Of a DNA stretch of 33,943 nt, positions 25,792 to 33,134 are shown one piece after another. Under the pieces are notes generated by a model that ran no database searches, was not told where the DNA came from, and saw nothing but the letters and a program-made list of their open reading frames with translations. The stretch is taken from NCBI GenBank assembly GCA_017959065.1, contig JAGDBK010000051.1, positions 1 through 33,943 of the forward strand, in the 5' to 3' direction. Numbering within the stretch: the first letter of the stretch is position 1; the number at the start of each line of letters is the position of its first letter. Origin of the DNA: Clostridia bacterium (GTDB lineage: Bacteria; Bacillota; Clostridia; Oscillospirales; CAG-272). Position numbers and translations under genes: made by a program.

Positions 25792-26010
25792 ATGCCGAAG
25801 GATGATGTGATTGATTTTGAGGGAGTCGTCGTTGAAGCGCTGCCTAACGCAACGTTCAAGGTCAAGCTTCCCAACGGACATATCGTTACCGGCCATATCT
25901 CGGGCAAGCTCAGGATGAATTACATCCGCATAGTTCCCGGCGATAAGGTGACCATAGAGGTCTCGGTGTACGATCTGACCAAAGGACGCATTACATGGCG
26001 TTCGAAGTAA
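25792..26010 (+). CDS. infA: Translation initiation factor IF-1
   Basis: The 72-residue OB-fold protein [19 protein letters not shown] has the [20 protein letters not shown]-terminal block of IF-1, which occupies the 30S A site during initiation. It follows map by 13 bases. The KOW-domain gene that lies between map and infA in many Firmicutes is absent. Confidence 0.98.
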   Translation: MPKDDVIDFEGVVVEALPNATFKVKLPNGHIVTGHISGKLRMNYIRIVPGDKVTIEVSVYDLTKGRITWRSK

Positions 26011-26041
26011 GAAACGATTTGAAAGGAATGGTATAGACAAC

Positions 26042-26155
26042 ATGAAAGTAAGACCTTCCGTTAAGAAGATATGCGACAAATGTAAAATCATCAAAAGAAA
26101 AGGTGTTGTCATGGTAATCTGTGAGAACCCCAACCATAAGCAGAAGCAGGGCTGA
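26042..26155 (+). CDS. rpmJ: 50S ribosomal protein L36, zinc-binding type (bL36)
   Basis: This 37-residue protein begins [20 protein letters not shown], with zinc ligands C11, C14, C27 and H32, so it is the C+ form. It is the smallest 50S protein. The nearest ribosome binding site, AAAGGA, is about 14 bases away, further than usual. Confidence 0.97.
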   Translation: MKVRPSVKKICDKCKIIKRKGVVMVICENPNHKQKQG

Positions 26156-26215
26156 CGCTCTCTTCTTCACAACAGCGGGCAACCGCAAATCCAAATAGAG
26201 AGGTGAAAAGATTTA

Positions 26216-26584
26216 ATGGCTCGTATAGCTGGTGTTGATATTCCCAATCAGAAGCGTATTGAGATCGCACTTACCTACATTTACGGTATCGGTCTTACAA
26301 GCGCGCGCAACATTCTTAAGAAGACAGGGATCAATCCCGATACACGCGCGAAGGATCTGACTGAGGATGAGGTCGCAAAGCTCCGTGACGAGATCGACGA
26401 GAATTATACAGTCGAAGGCGATCTTCGCCGTAACGTGAGTCTCGATATCAAGAGCATGGTCGAGATCAACTGCTATCGCGGAAGAATGCACAAGCGCGGA
26501 CTTCCCGTGAGAGGACAGCGCACAAAGACCAATGCAAGAACCAGAAAAGGTCCTGCTAAGACAATCGCTAACAAGAAGAAGTAA
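26216..26584 (+). CDS. rpsM: 30S ribosomal protein S13 (uS13)
   Basis: The 122-residue protein starts [20 protein letters not shown], with the helix-two-turns-helix region [16 protein letters not shown] and the C-terminal block [19 protein letters not shown] reaching to P-site tRNA. GAGG precedes the ATG by about 11 bases. Confidence 0.99.
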   Translation: MARIAGVDIPNQKRIEIALTYIYGIGLTSARNILKKTGINPDTRAKDLTEDEVAKLRDEIDENYTVEGDLRRNVSLDIKSMVEINCYRGRMHKRGLPVRGQRTKTNARTRKGPAKTIANKKK

Positions 26585-26601
26585 AGGAGTGAGTTAAGCT
26601 A

Positions 26602-27000
26602 ATGGCAAAAGCAACCGCCAAAAAGGTCGGAAAGAAGCGTCGCGAGCGCAAGAATATTGAAAGAGGCACAGCTCACATCTCTTCGACCTTCAATAATACA
26701 ATCATTACAATCACCGATGTAGCCGGCAATGCTGTTTCCTGGGCATCCGCAGGCGAACTCGGATTCAAAGGCTCCAGGAAGTCCACTCCGTATGCGGCAC
26801 AGATGGCAGCGGAGAGTGCTGCGAAAGCTGCTATGGATCACGGAATGAAGCTCGTGGATGTTTATGTTAAAGGTCCCGGCTCCGGACGTGAGGCAGCTAT
26901 CCGTGCGCTTCAGGCTGCAGGTCTTGATATCAGCATCATCCGTGATGTGACTCCTATTCCTCACAACGGATGCAGACCGCCTAAGCGCAGACGCGTATAA
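26602..27000 (+). CDS. rpsK: 30S ribosomal protein S11 (uS11)
   Basis: The 132-residue protein has a basic N-terminus, [15 protein letters not shown] and the C-terminal [17 protein letters not shown] signature of S11, which forms the platform near the mRNA exit. GGAG lies about 12 bases before the ATG. Confidence 0.99.
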   Translation: MAKATAKKVGKKRRERKNIERGTAHISSTFNNTIITITDVAGNAVSWASAGELGFKGSRKSTPYAAQMAAESAAKAAMDHGMKLVDVYVKGPGSGREAAIRALQAAGLDISIIRDVTPIPHNGCRPPKRRRV

Positions 27001-27020
27001 TTACAGGAGGTAAACGTAAC

Positions 27021-27617
27021 ATGGCAGTAAATCATGATCCTATTTTGAAGAGATGCAGAGCTCTGGGCATCAGCCCCACTGTTCTCGGATACGATAAATC
27101 TTCAAACAGGAATCCCGGCGCGGACAGAAGAAGAAAGATATCCAAGTACGGGACTCAGCTTAAAGAAAAGCAGAAAGTAAAATTCATTTACGGAGTACTG
27201 GAGATTCAGTTCTACAATTATTACGAGATGGCGACCAAAAAGGAAGGCATCACCGGTGAGAACCTTCTCAAGATCCTCGAGAGCCGTCTTGACAATGTCG
27301 TCTGGAGAATGGGACTTGCTTCCACCCGCCGTGAGGCAAGGCAGCTTGTAAACCATGCTCATTTCACAGTCAACGGCAAAAAGGTCAATATCCCGTCATT
27401 CCTTGTAAAGCCCGGCGATGTCGTGGCAGTCAAAGAGAAGAGCCGCTCTTCCGAGAAATTCAAAGCGCTGGCCGAGTCTCTTGACACCAGGATCATTCCC
27501 AAGTGGCTTGACATGAACAAGGAAACCTTGTCAGCAAAAGTCATTTCTCTCGCTTCCAGAGATGAAATAGATTACGAAGTTGACGAGCAGCTTATAGTTG
27601 AGCTTTATTCTAAATAA
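27021..27617 (+). CDS. rpsD: 30S ribosomal protein S4 (uS4), zinc-free type
   Basis: The 198-residue protein has the S4-type RNA-binding fold RLDNVVWRMGLASTRREARQ and NHAHFTVNGKKVNIPS. The N-terminal zinc cysteines are absent (only C12), so this is the C- form. S4 starts 30S assembly and in other bacteria represses its own operon. AGGAGG precedes the ATG. A 165-base spacer with a strong hairpin separates it from rpoA. Confidence 0.98.
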   Translation: MAVNHDPILKRCRALGISPTVLGYDKSSNRNPGADRRRKISKYGTQLKEKQKVKFIYGVLEIQFYNYYEMATKKEGITGENLLKILESRLDNVVWRMGLASTRREARQLVNHAHFTVNGKKVNIPSFLVKPGDVVAVKEKSRSSEKFKALAESLDTRIIPKWLDMNKETLSAKVISLASRDEIDYEVDEQLIVELYSK

Positions 27618-27698
27618 TAACCGCTCCCGTTTCCCCTGTTACCCTTGTGTTTCTGAGAAAAGACAGACCGTATTTACGGGGAGCATCAGTTATTGGTT

Positions 27699-27727
27699 TA
27701 CGGATCTCTTCGAACGGAGAGTCCGTA
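27699..27727 (+). other. Strong hairpin in the rpsD-rpoA spacer
   Basis: TACGGA (27699-27704) pairs with TCCGTA (27722-27727), then after one bulged T, CTCTT (27706-27710) pairs with GGAGAG (27716-27721), leaving a CGAAC loop. There is no T run. Position, 55 bases before the rpoA start, would suit processing, attenuation or a translational control site. Confidence 0.6.
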
Positions 27728-27782
27728 TCGGCGATATCATTTTTGCTATAGCGTATATCGTACAATTAGGAGGGTTATTGAA

Positions 27783-28748
27783 TTGATAGAGATAGAAAAG
27801 CCCAATATTACTACTGCTGAACTCAGTGATGACGGTAGATACGCGAAATTCGTTGTCGAACCGCTTGAGCGCGGATATGGCACTACGCTCGGGAACGCAC
27901 TCCGCAGGGTACTGCTGAGTTCTCTTCCGGGAGTAGCAGTTTCGAATATCAAAATAGACGGCGTTCTGCATGAGATCTCCACGATTCCGGGCATCAAAGA
28001 GGATGTGACGGAGATCGTTCTCAACGTCAAGGGGATCACTGCAAAACTTCACGGTGTCCAGACAAAGCAGACATTCATAGACAAGATGGGTCCCGGTGAG
28101 GTCCTTGCCGGCGACATCAAGCAGGACGCGGAACTGGAAATCCTGAATCCCGAAATGCATCTTGCCACTTTGAGCGATGATACCAGATTCTATATGGAAC
28201 TCACGATAGACAGCGGCAGAGGATATGTTGCCCAGGACAAGAACAAGGCCAACTATGCCGCCGAGCAGAAAGTCGCGCCCCTCGGCACGATATTCACCGA
28301 TTCCATCTATACTCCGGTATACAATGTCAAATATGAAGTTGAAGACACCAGAGTCGGAAACATCACCGACTACGATAAGCTGACTATGGAGATACACACA
28401 AACGGAACTATCTCCGCAAAGGAAGCCATATCGCTGGCGGCCAAGATACTCAACGAGCATCTCAATTTGTTTGTGGATCTTTCGGATGAAGCAAAGAATA
28501 CAGAATTTATGATTGAGAGCAAGGAAACAGTCAAGGAAAAAGTTCTTGAGATGACCATTGAGGAACTTGACCTGTCTGTACGCAGCTTCAACTGTCTGAA
28601 GCGTGCAGGCATCGATACCGTAGAGAGCCTTACCAGCAAAACGGAGGATGAAATGATCCATGTCCGTAATCTCGGTAAGAAGTCACTGGAAGAAGTTATT
28701 CAGAAACTTCGCTCGCTCGGCTTGGAACTTCGTAAAGAAGACGAATAA
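27783..28748 (+). CDS. rpoA: DNA-directed RNA polymerase subunit alpha
   Basis: The 321-residue protein has the N-terminal dimerisation domain ([38 protein letters not shown]) and a C-terminal domain with the UP-element-binding helix-hairpin region [16 protein letters not shown] and [15 protein letters not shown]. The start is the TTG at 27783, giving MIEIEKPN as in other Firmicutes alphas; GGAGG lies 9 bases upstream, and no ATG or GTG near it fits. Confidence 0.98.
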   Translation: MIEIEKPNITTAELSDDGRYAKFVVEPLERGYGTTLGNALRRVLLSSLPGVAVSNIKIDGVLHEISTIPGIKEDVTEIVLNVKGITAKLHGVQTKQTFIDKMGPGEVLAGDIKQDAELEILNPEMHLATLSDDTRFYMELTIDSGRGYVAQDKNKANYAAEQKVAPLGTIFTDSIYTPVYNVKYEVEDTRVGNITDYDKLTMEIHTNGTISAKEAISLAAKILNEHLNLFVDLSDEAKNTEFMIESKETVKEKVLEMTIEELDLSVRSFNCLKRAGIDTVESLTSKTEDEMIHVRNLGKKSLEEVIQKLRSLGLELRKEDE

Positions 28749-28793
28749 TTGCCGTACCAAATTGCAACAAGATAGTTAAAGGAGGGAATTGTA

Positions 28794-29159
28794 ATGCCCG
28801 GAACCAGAAAACTGGGAAGAACTACCGCTCATCGCAAGGCAATGCTTCGCGGACTCGTGACATACCTTCTCGAGAACGGATATATAGAGACTACACTGAC
28901 AAGAGCCAAGGAAGTCAGGTCGCTTGCCGAAAAAATGATCACTCTCGGCAAGAAGAACACCCTTGCTTCCCGCCGTCAGGCGCTTGCTTTCATTACCAAG
29001 GAGAGCGTAGTGGTCAAGCTCTTTGACGTGATAGCTCTTCAGTATGCTGACAGAAACGGCGGATACACCCAGATATTCAAACTCGGACCGCGCCGCGGCG
29101 ACGGAGCTGAAATGGCTCTCATCAGGCTGGTCGACAGTTCTGAAAAGAAGGATAAATAA
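28794..29159 (+). CDS. rplQ: 50S ribosomal protein L17 (bL17)
   Basis: The 121-residue protein starts [20 protein letters not shown] and has the L17 block [21 protein letters not shown]. It sits at the tunnel exit. AGGAGG precedes the ATG. It closes the cluster, with a terminator 6 bases after its stop; the ecfA-ecfT-truA genes that follow rplQ in many Firmicutes are not here. Confidence 0.98.
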   Translation: MPGTRKLGRTTAHRKAMLRGLVTYLLENGYIETTLTRAKEVRSLAEKMITLGKKNTLASRRQALAFITKESVVVKLFDVIALQYADRNGGYTQIFKLGPRRGDGAEMALIRLVDSSEKKDK

Positions 29160-29165
29160 AAACAA

Positions 29166-29195
29166 AAAGGAGCCTTTAAAAGGCTCCTTTCTATA
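29166..29195. terminator. Bidirectional terminator of rplQ and coaW
   Basis: AAAGGAGCC (29166-29174) pairs with GGCTCCTTT (29182-29190), with two more inner T-A pairs, around a 3-base loop. CTATATTT follows on plus and TTGTTTTT on minus. Confidence 0.9.
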
Positions 29196-29218
29196 TTTCC
29201 GACCGGTTTAGTTTCGTA

Positions 29219-30049
29219 TTAAAGATCCGACAGAGCGGCACCGATTACCGTTCCGAACTGGGAAAGTTCTGGTATAATAAAGTTGACGTCAAACATTTGA
29301 CTGAGAGTGTCAAAGATCTTCGGGGCCTGTCTGACCGATGTCAGATTGCCAATGAGCACGATGTCACGGATCTTGTGACTCCTGGCCGCGAAAATCGACA
29401 TCATGCCGATCGTCTCGAATACCATATTGATTATTCCGAGCGCGATATCGCTCTTGGTCGCGAGATCGCTGACCTTTCCGAAGTTGGAAGCGGTCATGGA
29501 TCTTGACATAGTCCCGATATCCTTTTTAACGATATCGTCGATCAGAAGATCGATCTTTGAAAGATCCCCGTCCTCGGCGACTGTCTCTATGTGCTTCATC
29601 GTGTCCATCCCGATAAGCTGCTTCGAGAGTCCGAGAAGAGTACCGCCTCCGACGCCGGTACCGCCCATGTATTCCGGTTCTTTCCCGGCGGTGGCGTGAA
29701 CTATCGCGGTTCCGGTGCCCATGCTTACAACTATCGCCTCGTCAAGAGAAGACACATATAGACCGCCGAGCCCGACTGAATGGAATTCGTCTACATGGGT
29801 ACACTTGAGACCGTAGATGTATTCGTCTGCATACGAACTGCCTACACCGGTTATCATGATCTTTTTTATGTCGCCGATATCAAGTCCGTTCTTTGAAGTG
29901 AATTTCCCGAAAGCACCGTACAGAGAGGTGATCGGGTCTGTTGCGCGGACAAATATCGGCATGATGAGTTCGAGAGACGATGCTGTTTTTCTGAACCCGA
30001 CGATTTTTGTCGTGCTGCCCCCGACATCTATTCCAATTACTACGCTCAA
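29219..30049 (-). CDS. coaW: Type II pantothenate kinase
   Basis: The 276-residue ASKHA-fold kinase phosphorylates pantothenate, the first step of coenzyme A synthesis. Motifs: GIDVGGSTTKIVGF (6-19), the adenosine-binding SMGTGTAI and the glycine-rich GGTGVGGGTLLGL. This resembles the staphylococcal type II enzymes, which are little inhibited by CoA. The start is the TTG at 30049, with AGGGG 9 bases upstream; no nearby ATG fits. It is divergent from the HAD gene and convergent with rplQ. Confidence 0.93.
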   Translation of the reverse strand: MSVVIGIDVGGSTTKIVGFRKTASSLELIMPIFVRATDPITSLYGAFGKFTSKNGLDIGDIKKIMITGVGSSYADEYIYGLKCTHVDEFHSVGLGGLYVSSLDEAIVVSMGTGTAIVHATAGKEPEYMGGTGVGGGTLLGLSKQLIGMDTMKHIETVAEDGDLSKIDLLIDDIVKKDIGTMSRSMTASNFGKVSDLATKSDIALGIINMVFETIGMMSIFAARSHKIRDIVLIGNLTSVRQAPKIFDTLSQMFDVNFIIPELSQFGTVIGAALSDL

Positions 30050-30104
30050 CGTGTTGATCCCCTTTCGTTCTGATCATTCGTGAAATAAACCCTGATATAT
30101 GGTA

Positions 30105-30135
30105 ATTATAGCACAAACCAGATGCTTTTATGCAA
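30105..30135 (-). promoter_or_regulatory. Probable promoter of coaW
   Basis: On the minus strand TTGCAT (30130-30135), 19 bases, TATAAT (30105-30110), with TGC in front as an extended -10, which can tolerate the long spacer. Confidence 0.6.
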
Positions 30136-30199
30136 TAATATTGTGCGGACGGATGCTCCTGCGGGATACCGCCCGTTATATCCCAAGCTTTTTACGGAG

Positions 30200-31012
30200 G
30201 TGAAGCCATCGGGCAGTCTCAGCAGTAAAAAAGTGTTCATCTTTGATATGGACGGAACGATCTATCTCGGGTCCGCCGTTTTTGAAAAAGCGGTCAGATT
30301 CATTAAACGTCTGAGGTCCGACGGAAGAAAAGTAGTTTTTTTCACAAACAACTCATCCCACAGCGGCGAATTCTATCTGAAGAAACTGGATCTCATGGGA
30401 TTCTCCCCGGACCGGGACGAGATTATGACATCGGGAGACGTCACAATCGATTTTTTGAAAAAGAACCGGGAAGGGCGCAGAGTATATCTTCTCGGCAACA
30501 GTGAGCTGCGGTCGGATTTCGAAAAAGCCGGCATAGATCTTTCCTGCACTGATCCTTCAGAGGCGGACATCGTGGTGAGCGCATTTGATACGGAACTGGA
30601 TTACGGAAGACTGACGTTTGCGTGCAGGGCTATAGATCTTGGAGCGGAATTTCTGAGCACGCATCCGGATTTCAGATGTCCCACGGAAGACGGATTCATA
30701 CCGGACAGCGGTGCCATCTGCGCCGCCATAACTGCCGCGACCGGAGCACGTCCGGTCTTCTTCGGAAAGCCATATGAGCAGACAGTCCTCTTCATAGGGG
30801 AACGGACCGGGGCAGAACGGGGAGATATCTGTATCTTCGGAGACCGGCTGTATACCGATATCGCCTTCGGTAAGAAGCATGGGATCACTTCCGTTCTGGT
30901 GATGACAGGCGAGACCACTGAGGATGACCTAAAAAATGTTGGTGATGCCCAAAAGCCTGATATCGTGTTTGAGGACATGGGCCGGGCAGAGGAGGATGTG
31001 TTCGTGGACTGA
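30200..31012 (+). CDS. HAD-superfamily phosphatase, NagD / p-nitrophenylphosphatase type
   Basis: From the GTG at 30200 the protein has 270 residues, normal for the NagD group. HAD motifs: nucleophile FDMDGT (D16 and D18), motif II FFTNNSS, motif III lysine in FFGKPYEQ and motif IV GDRLYTDI. A C2-type cap lies between motifs II and III. Substrates in this group are sugar or nucleoside phosphates and cannot be told here. The start is uncertain: the GGAGG at 30196-30200 overlaps the GTG, the ATG at 30122 has no ribosome binding site, and the GTG at 30233-30235 is close to the first motif. Confidence 0.88.
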   Translation: MKPSGSLSSKKVFIFDMDGTIYLGSAVFEKAVRFIKRLRSDGRKVVFFTNNSSHSGEFYLKKLDLMGFSPDRDEIMTSGDVTIDFLKKNREGRRVYLLGNSELRSDFEKAGIDLSCTDPSEADIVVSAFDTELDYGRLTFACRAIDLGAEFLSTHPDFRCPTEDGFIPDSGAICAAITAATGARPVFFGKPYEQTVLFIGERTGAERGDICIFGDRLYTDIAFGKKHGITSVLVMTGETTEDDLKNVGDAQKPDIVFEDMGRAEEDVFVD

Positions 31013-31020
31013 CGCGGCTT

Positions 31021-31260
31021 TCAGGAAGCTGAAGCGCTGAATATCCTCGGAGAAGAACCGTAAAGAACGACGATAATCACAATCGCGAGAACGGTGTCCA
31101 CAAGCATATATGTGCCGTTGTAGAGAAGGCTGTAGAGAACAACAGGCTGTCCTTCCTGAGCGTAAGCGCCCTAGAGCCATATGCCTGAGATGAAGTGGAA
31201 GACGAATCTGAAAAAGCAAACGATAAAAGTAGCAAGACCGTAATTGACAAGTTTGTTATA
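31021..31260 (-). pseudogene. Remnant of a ThiT-type thiamine transporter, C-terminal part only
   Basis: Read on the minus strand from 31260, the frame gives about 80 residues with the ThiT C-terminal pattern: LATFIVCFFRFVFHFISGIW, a TAG stop at 31171-31173, then GAYAQEGQ, YSLLYNGTYMLVDTVLA and hydrophobic residues to a TGA at 31021-31023. The intact thiT of the window has LFHVLSG, GAWA and YSFIYNGCYMIPEI at the matching places; the TAG stands where Y or W is expected. Immediately upstream a TATATA run at 31257-31264 appears to shift the frame, and no N-terminal half or start is present. It lies convergent with the HAD gene and divergent from thiT. Confidence 0.8.
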
Positions 31261-31388
31261 TATCTATGTTTCGTAATTGCTTTACGACCAATGGCTGGTC
31301 CATTCGTCAAGCTACTGAAACACAATCTCCGTATAATTCAGGTCGGTCATGTGGCCCGCGTTTTACCAGTCTTCGTAAAACTATCCTC

Positions 31389-31417
31389 TTGACTTTCCTA
31401 TTTTTCGGCGTTATAAT
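31389..31417 (+). promoter_or_regulatory. Sigma-A promoter of thiT
   Basis: TTGACT (31389-31394), 17 bases, TATAAT (31412-31417). Transcription would start near 31424, a few bases before the riboswitch. Confidence 0.85.
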
Positions 31418-31430
31418 GTGCACGTGAATT

Positions 31431-31531
31431 ATTCAGGGGTGCTCCTTTCACGGTAACGTGTTCGGGGCTGAGACGCGCGCCGTGCGAACCCTTTGACCTG
31501 ATCCGGATAATACCGGCGTAGGGAGATGAAT
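31431..31531 (+). promoter_or_regulatory. TPP riboswitch (THI box)
   Basis: The aptamer is recognised from the GGGGTGC element (31436-31442), CTGAGA (31468-31473), then ACCCTTTGACCTGAT, GGATAATACCGGCGTAGGGA. The P1 helix ATTCA/TGAAT (31431-31435 with 31527-31531) closes it; P3 carries a GTAA tetraloop. It binds thiamine pyrophosphate and here controls a thiamine uptake gene. Confidence 0.97.
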
Positions 31532-31547
31532 CGGATTTTTCTTTTTT

Positions 31548-31580
31548 GGCACGGCATCGTCCGTGCCTTTATTGTTTTTT
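31548..31580 (+). terminator. Attenuator terminator of the TPP riboswitch
   Basis: GGCACGG (31548-31554) pairs with CCGTGCC (31561-31567) around CATCGT, followed by a T-rich tract TTTATTGTTTTTT. It ends just before the thiT ribosome binding site. The segment GCACGGC (31549-31555) is exactly complementary to GCCGTGC (31479-31485) in the variable arm of the aptamer, a possible antiterminator pairing in the TPP-free state. Confidence 0.88.
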
Positions 31581-31590
31581 GGAGGTTATC

Positions 31591-32268
31591 ATGAAAAATA
31601 AAACAACGCTCAAACTAGTCACGTCCGCGATGCTTATTACACTAGGAACGGTAATATCGTTCATATGTGAGCTCATTCCTTTTCTCAACCTTCCGTTCGG
31701 AGGAACGATAACGGTATGTTCACTTTTACCAATAGTTATTATTTCATGGATGTACGGTCTAAAATGGGGTTTCGGTTCTGCATTCGTCTATTCCGTACTC
31801 CAGACGGTGATAGGCCTAAAGACCGTTTCCGCTCTCTTTATCCCGGATAGTGACAGCTATATGGGGCTCGAAGTAGCTATTGTAATCATCCTTATAGACT
31901 ATATCGCAGCTTTCACGTCGGTAGGTATCAGCGGAGTATTTAGAAAGCTCAAAAGCAAAACGCTTGCGCTCGTTCTCGGTAGTATCTTGGGGACCGTTCT
32001 TTGTTATCTTTTCCATGTGCTTTCCGGAGCTGTCTTCTATGGCGCGTGGGCTGAATGGTTCTTTACCGACACTATTGTAAAGGATTGGAGAATTAGCAAG
32101 GCAATAATGGAGAATTTCTCTGGAACATCGCTTGCCGTCGTCTACTCATTTATATATAACGGATGTTATATGATTCCTGAGATTATTATTACCGCCGTTG
32201 GAGCAGCTGCCGTTTCTGCACTTCCTCAAATCAAAAAAGAGAGGGAGAGCTTGAAGTACGATCAGTGA
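31591..32268 (+). CDS. thiT: ECF-type thiamine transporter S component ThiT
   Basis: The 225-residue integral membrane protein has about six hydrophobic helices. The family shows in its length, the C-terminal pattern LFHVLSGAVFYGAWAEW and YSFIYNGCYMIPEI, and the TPP riboswitch in front. ThiT binds thiamine at the membrane and works with a shared energy-coupling module (two ATPases and EcfT), not present in the window. The ATG has GGAGG 5 bases upstream; an earlier in-frame ATG at 31546 would lie inside the terminator and is rejected. It is predicted to be off when TPP is plentiful. A 34-residue insert-like stretch after GAWAEW (FFTDTIVKDWRISKAIMENF) is longer than in the remnant next door. 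Confidence 0.92.
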   Translation: MKNKTTLKLVTSAMLITLGTVISFICELIPFLNLPFGGTITVCSLLPIVIISWMYGLKWGFGSAFVYSVLQTVIGLKTVSALFIPDSDSYMGLEVAIVIILIDYIAAFTSVGISGVFRKLKSKTLALVLGSILGTVLCYLFHVLSGAVFYGAWAEWFFTDTIVKDWRISKAIMENFSGTSLAVVYSFIYNGCYMIPEIIITAVGAAAVSALPQIKKERESLKYDQ

Positions 32269-32337
32269 AGAGATATATGGAATAATCTCCAGATTGTAAA
32301 ACATCCTTCAAATACAGGTTTCTGGATTTCGCATGGT

Positions 32338-32366
32338 TTGACTTTTTCCGGTAATGGATATATAAT
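32338..32366 (+). promoter_or_regulatory. Sigma-A promoter of the DUF937 gene
   Basis: TTGACT (32338-32343), 17 bases, TATAAT (32361-32366). Transcription would start near 32373, about 36 bases before the ATG. Confidence 0.85.
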
Positions 32367-32408
32367 CTCAATAAAGACAAATTATTACTGATTTTAGGAG
32401 GATTATAC

Positions 32409-32999
32409 ATGGATCTCAATTCTTTGATGCAGTCAATGCTCAGCAGCGACAGCCTGAAGAACATTGAATCGGTGACGGGAACTTCCGAATCCCAAGTTAA
32501 AAAAGTTCTTTCATCCGCTCTTCCAAGTCTGCTGGACGGGGCAAAGGCACAGGCGACTAACGAGAAGACGGCGGAGAGCTTCGTCGGCGCGTTGAAGGAT
32601 CACGCCAAAGTAGACACCAGCGATATTTCTTCATTCTTCTCTGGAATCGATCTTACCGACGGCGGAAAGATAGTCAGCCACCTTCTCGGTTCCGAGAAGA
32701 CGGCGACCACTAAGAAAGCAGCTTCAAATGCAGGAATCTCGACAAAAAAGACAGGCAACATCCTTTCCGCTGCGGCTCCTCTCCTCATGAGCCTTCTCGG
32801 ACAGCAGACTTCCTCCAGTTCAGGCAACAATTCATCCGACATCGGCGGACTTATGGGAAGCCTTCTCAGCAATGTAGATATCGGCAGTCTCCTCGGCGGA
32901 CTTCTGGGCGGTTCTTCCGGCAGTGCTTCGGAGAGCTCAAATGAATCCGGAGGCGGTTTCCTCAGCGGTCTCATGGGACTGTTCGGCAAAAAGAAATGA
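32409..32999 (+). CDS. DUF937 domain protein
   Basis: The 196-residue protein is a DUF937 member: helical N-terminal part MDLNSLMQSMLSSDSL, conserved SALPSLLDGAKAQA and GGKIVSHLLGSEK, then SAAAPLLMSLLGQQ. After about residue 130 it becomes a serine/glycine-rich segment with repeated GGL/GSLL units and ends in FGKKK. There is no signal peptide. The family function is unknown. GGAGG lies 8 bases before the ATG. It is probably monocistronic, from its own promoter to a terminator at 33013. Confidence 0.85.
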   Translation: MDLNSLMQSMLSSDSLKNIESVTGTSESQVKKVLSSALPSLLDGAKAQATNEKTAESFVGALKDHAKVDTSDISSFFSGIDLTDGGKIVSHLLGSEKTATTKKAASNAGISTKKTGNILSAAAPLLMSLLGQQTSSSSGNNSSDIGGLMGSLLSNVDIGSLLGGLLGGSSGSASESSNESGGGFLSGLMGLFGKKK

Positions 33000-33012
33000 C
33001 AAACTGATATGC

Positions 33013-33037
33013 GGGCAGGCTTCGGCCTGCCCTTTTT
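33013..33037 (+). terminator. Terminator of the DUF937 gene
   Basis: GGGCAGGC (33013-33020) pairs with GCCTGCCC (33025-33032) around a TTCG tetraloop, followed by TTTTT. Confidence 0.93.
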
Positions 33038-33043
33038 CTGTCC

Positions 33044-33077
33044 AAAAAAAGCGAGCATGCATTCAAAGCATGCCCGC
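33044..33077 (-). terminator. Terminator of the SGNH hydrolase gene
   Basis: GCATGC (33055-33060) pairs with GCATGC (33068-33073), extended by GCG/CGC across one mismatch (33051-33053 with 33075-33077). On the minus strand seven Ts follow (33044-33050). Confidence 0.8.
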
Positions 33078-33134
33078 AGGGGGAAAGACTGCTATATGCC
33101 CGTTTTATTCTGAACTGAACGGAGCATCAGACCG

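Larger units (their letters stand above)
31013..31430. other. Region without intact gene between the HAD gene and the thiT riboswitch
   Basis: The left part (31021-31260) is the broken thiT-like remnant. The part 31261-31388 shows only short open frames with no recognisable product. The right end holds the thiT promoter. Confidence 0.75.

Noticed and set aside
27690..28661. Long 323-codon open frame on the minus strand opposite rpoA
   Set aside because: Same reason: rpoA is certain, and the opposite frame shows no family features.
31171..31173. In-frame TAG in the thiT remnant as a recoded amino acid (for example pyrrolysine)
   Set aside because: The remnant also lacks its N-terminal half and a start and seems frameshifted, so decay is the simpler explanation.
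31546..31590. Upstream in-frame ATG extending thiT by 15 residues
   Set aside because: It lies inside the attenuator terminator and has no ribosome binding site; the ATG at 31591 has GGAGG.
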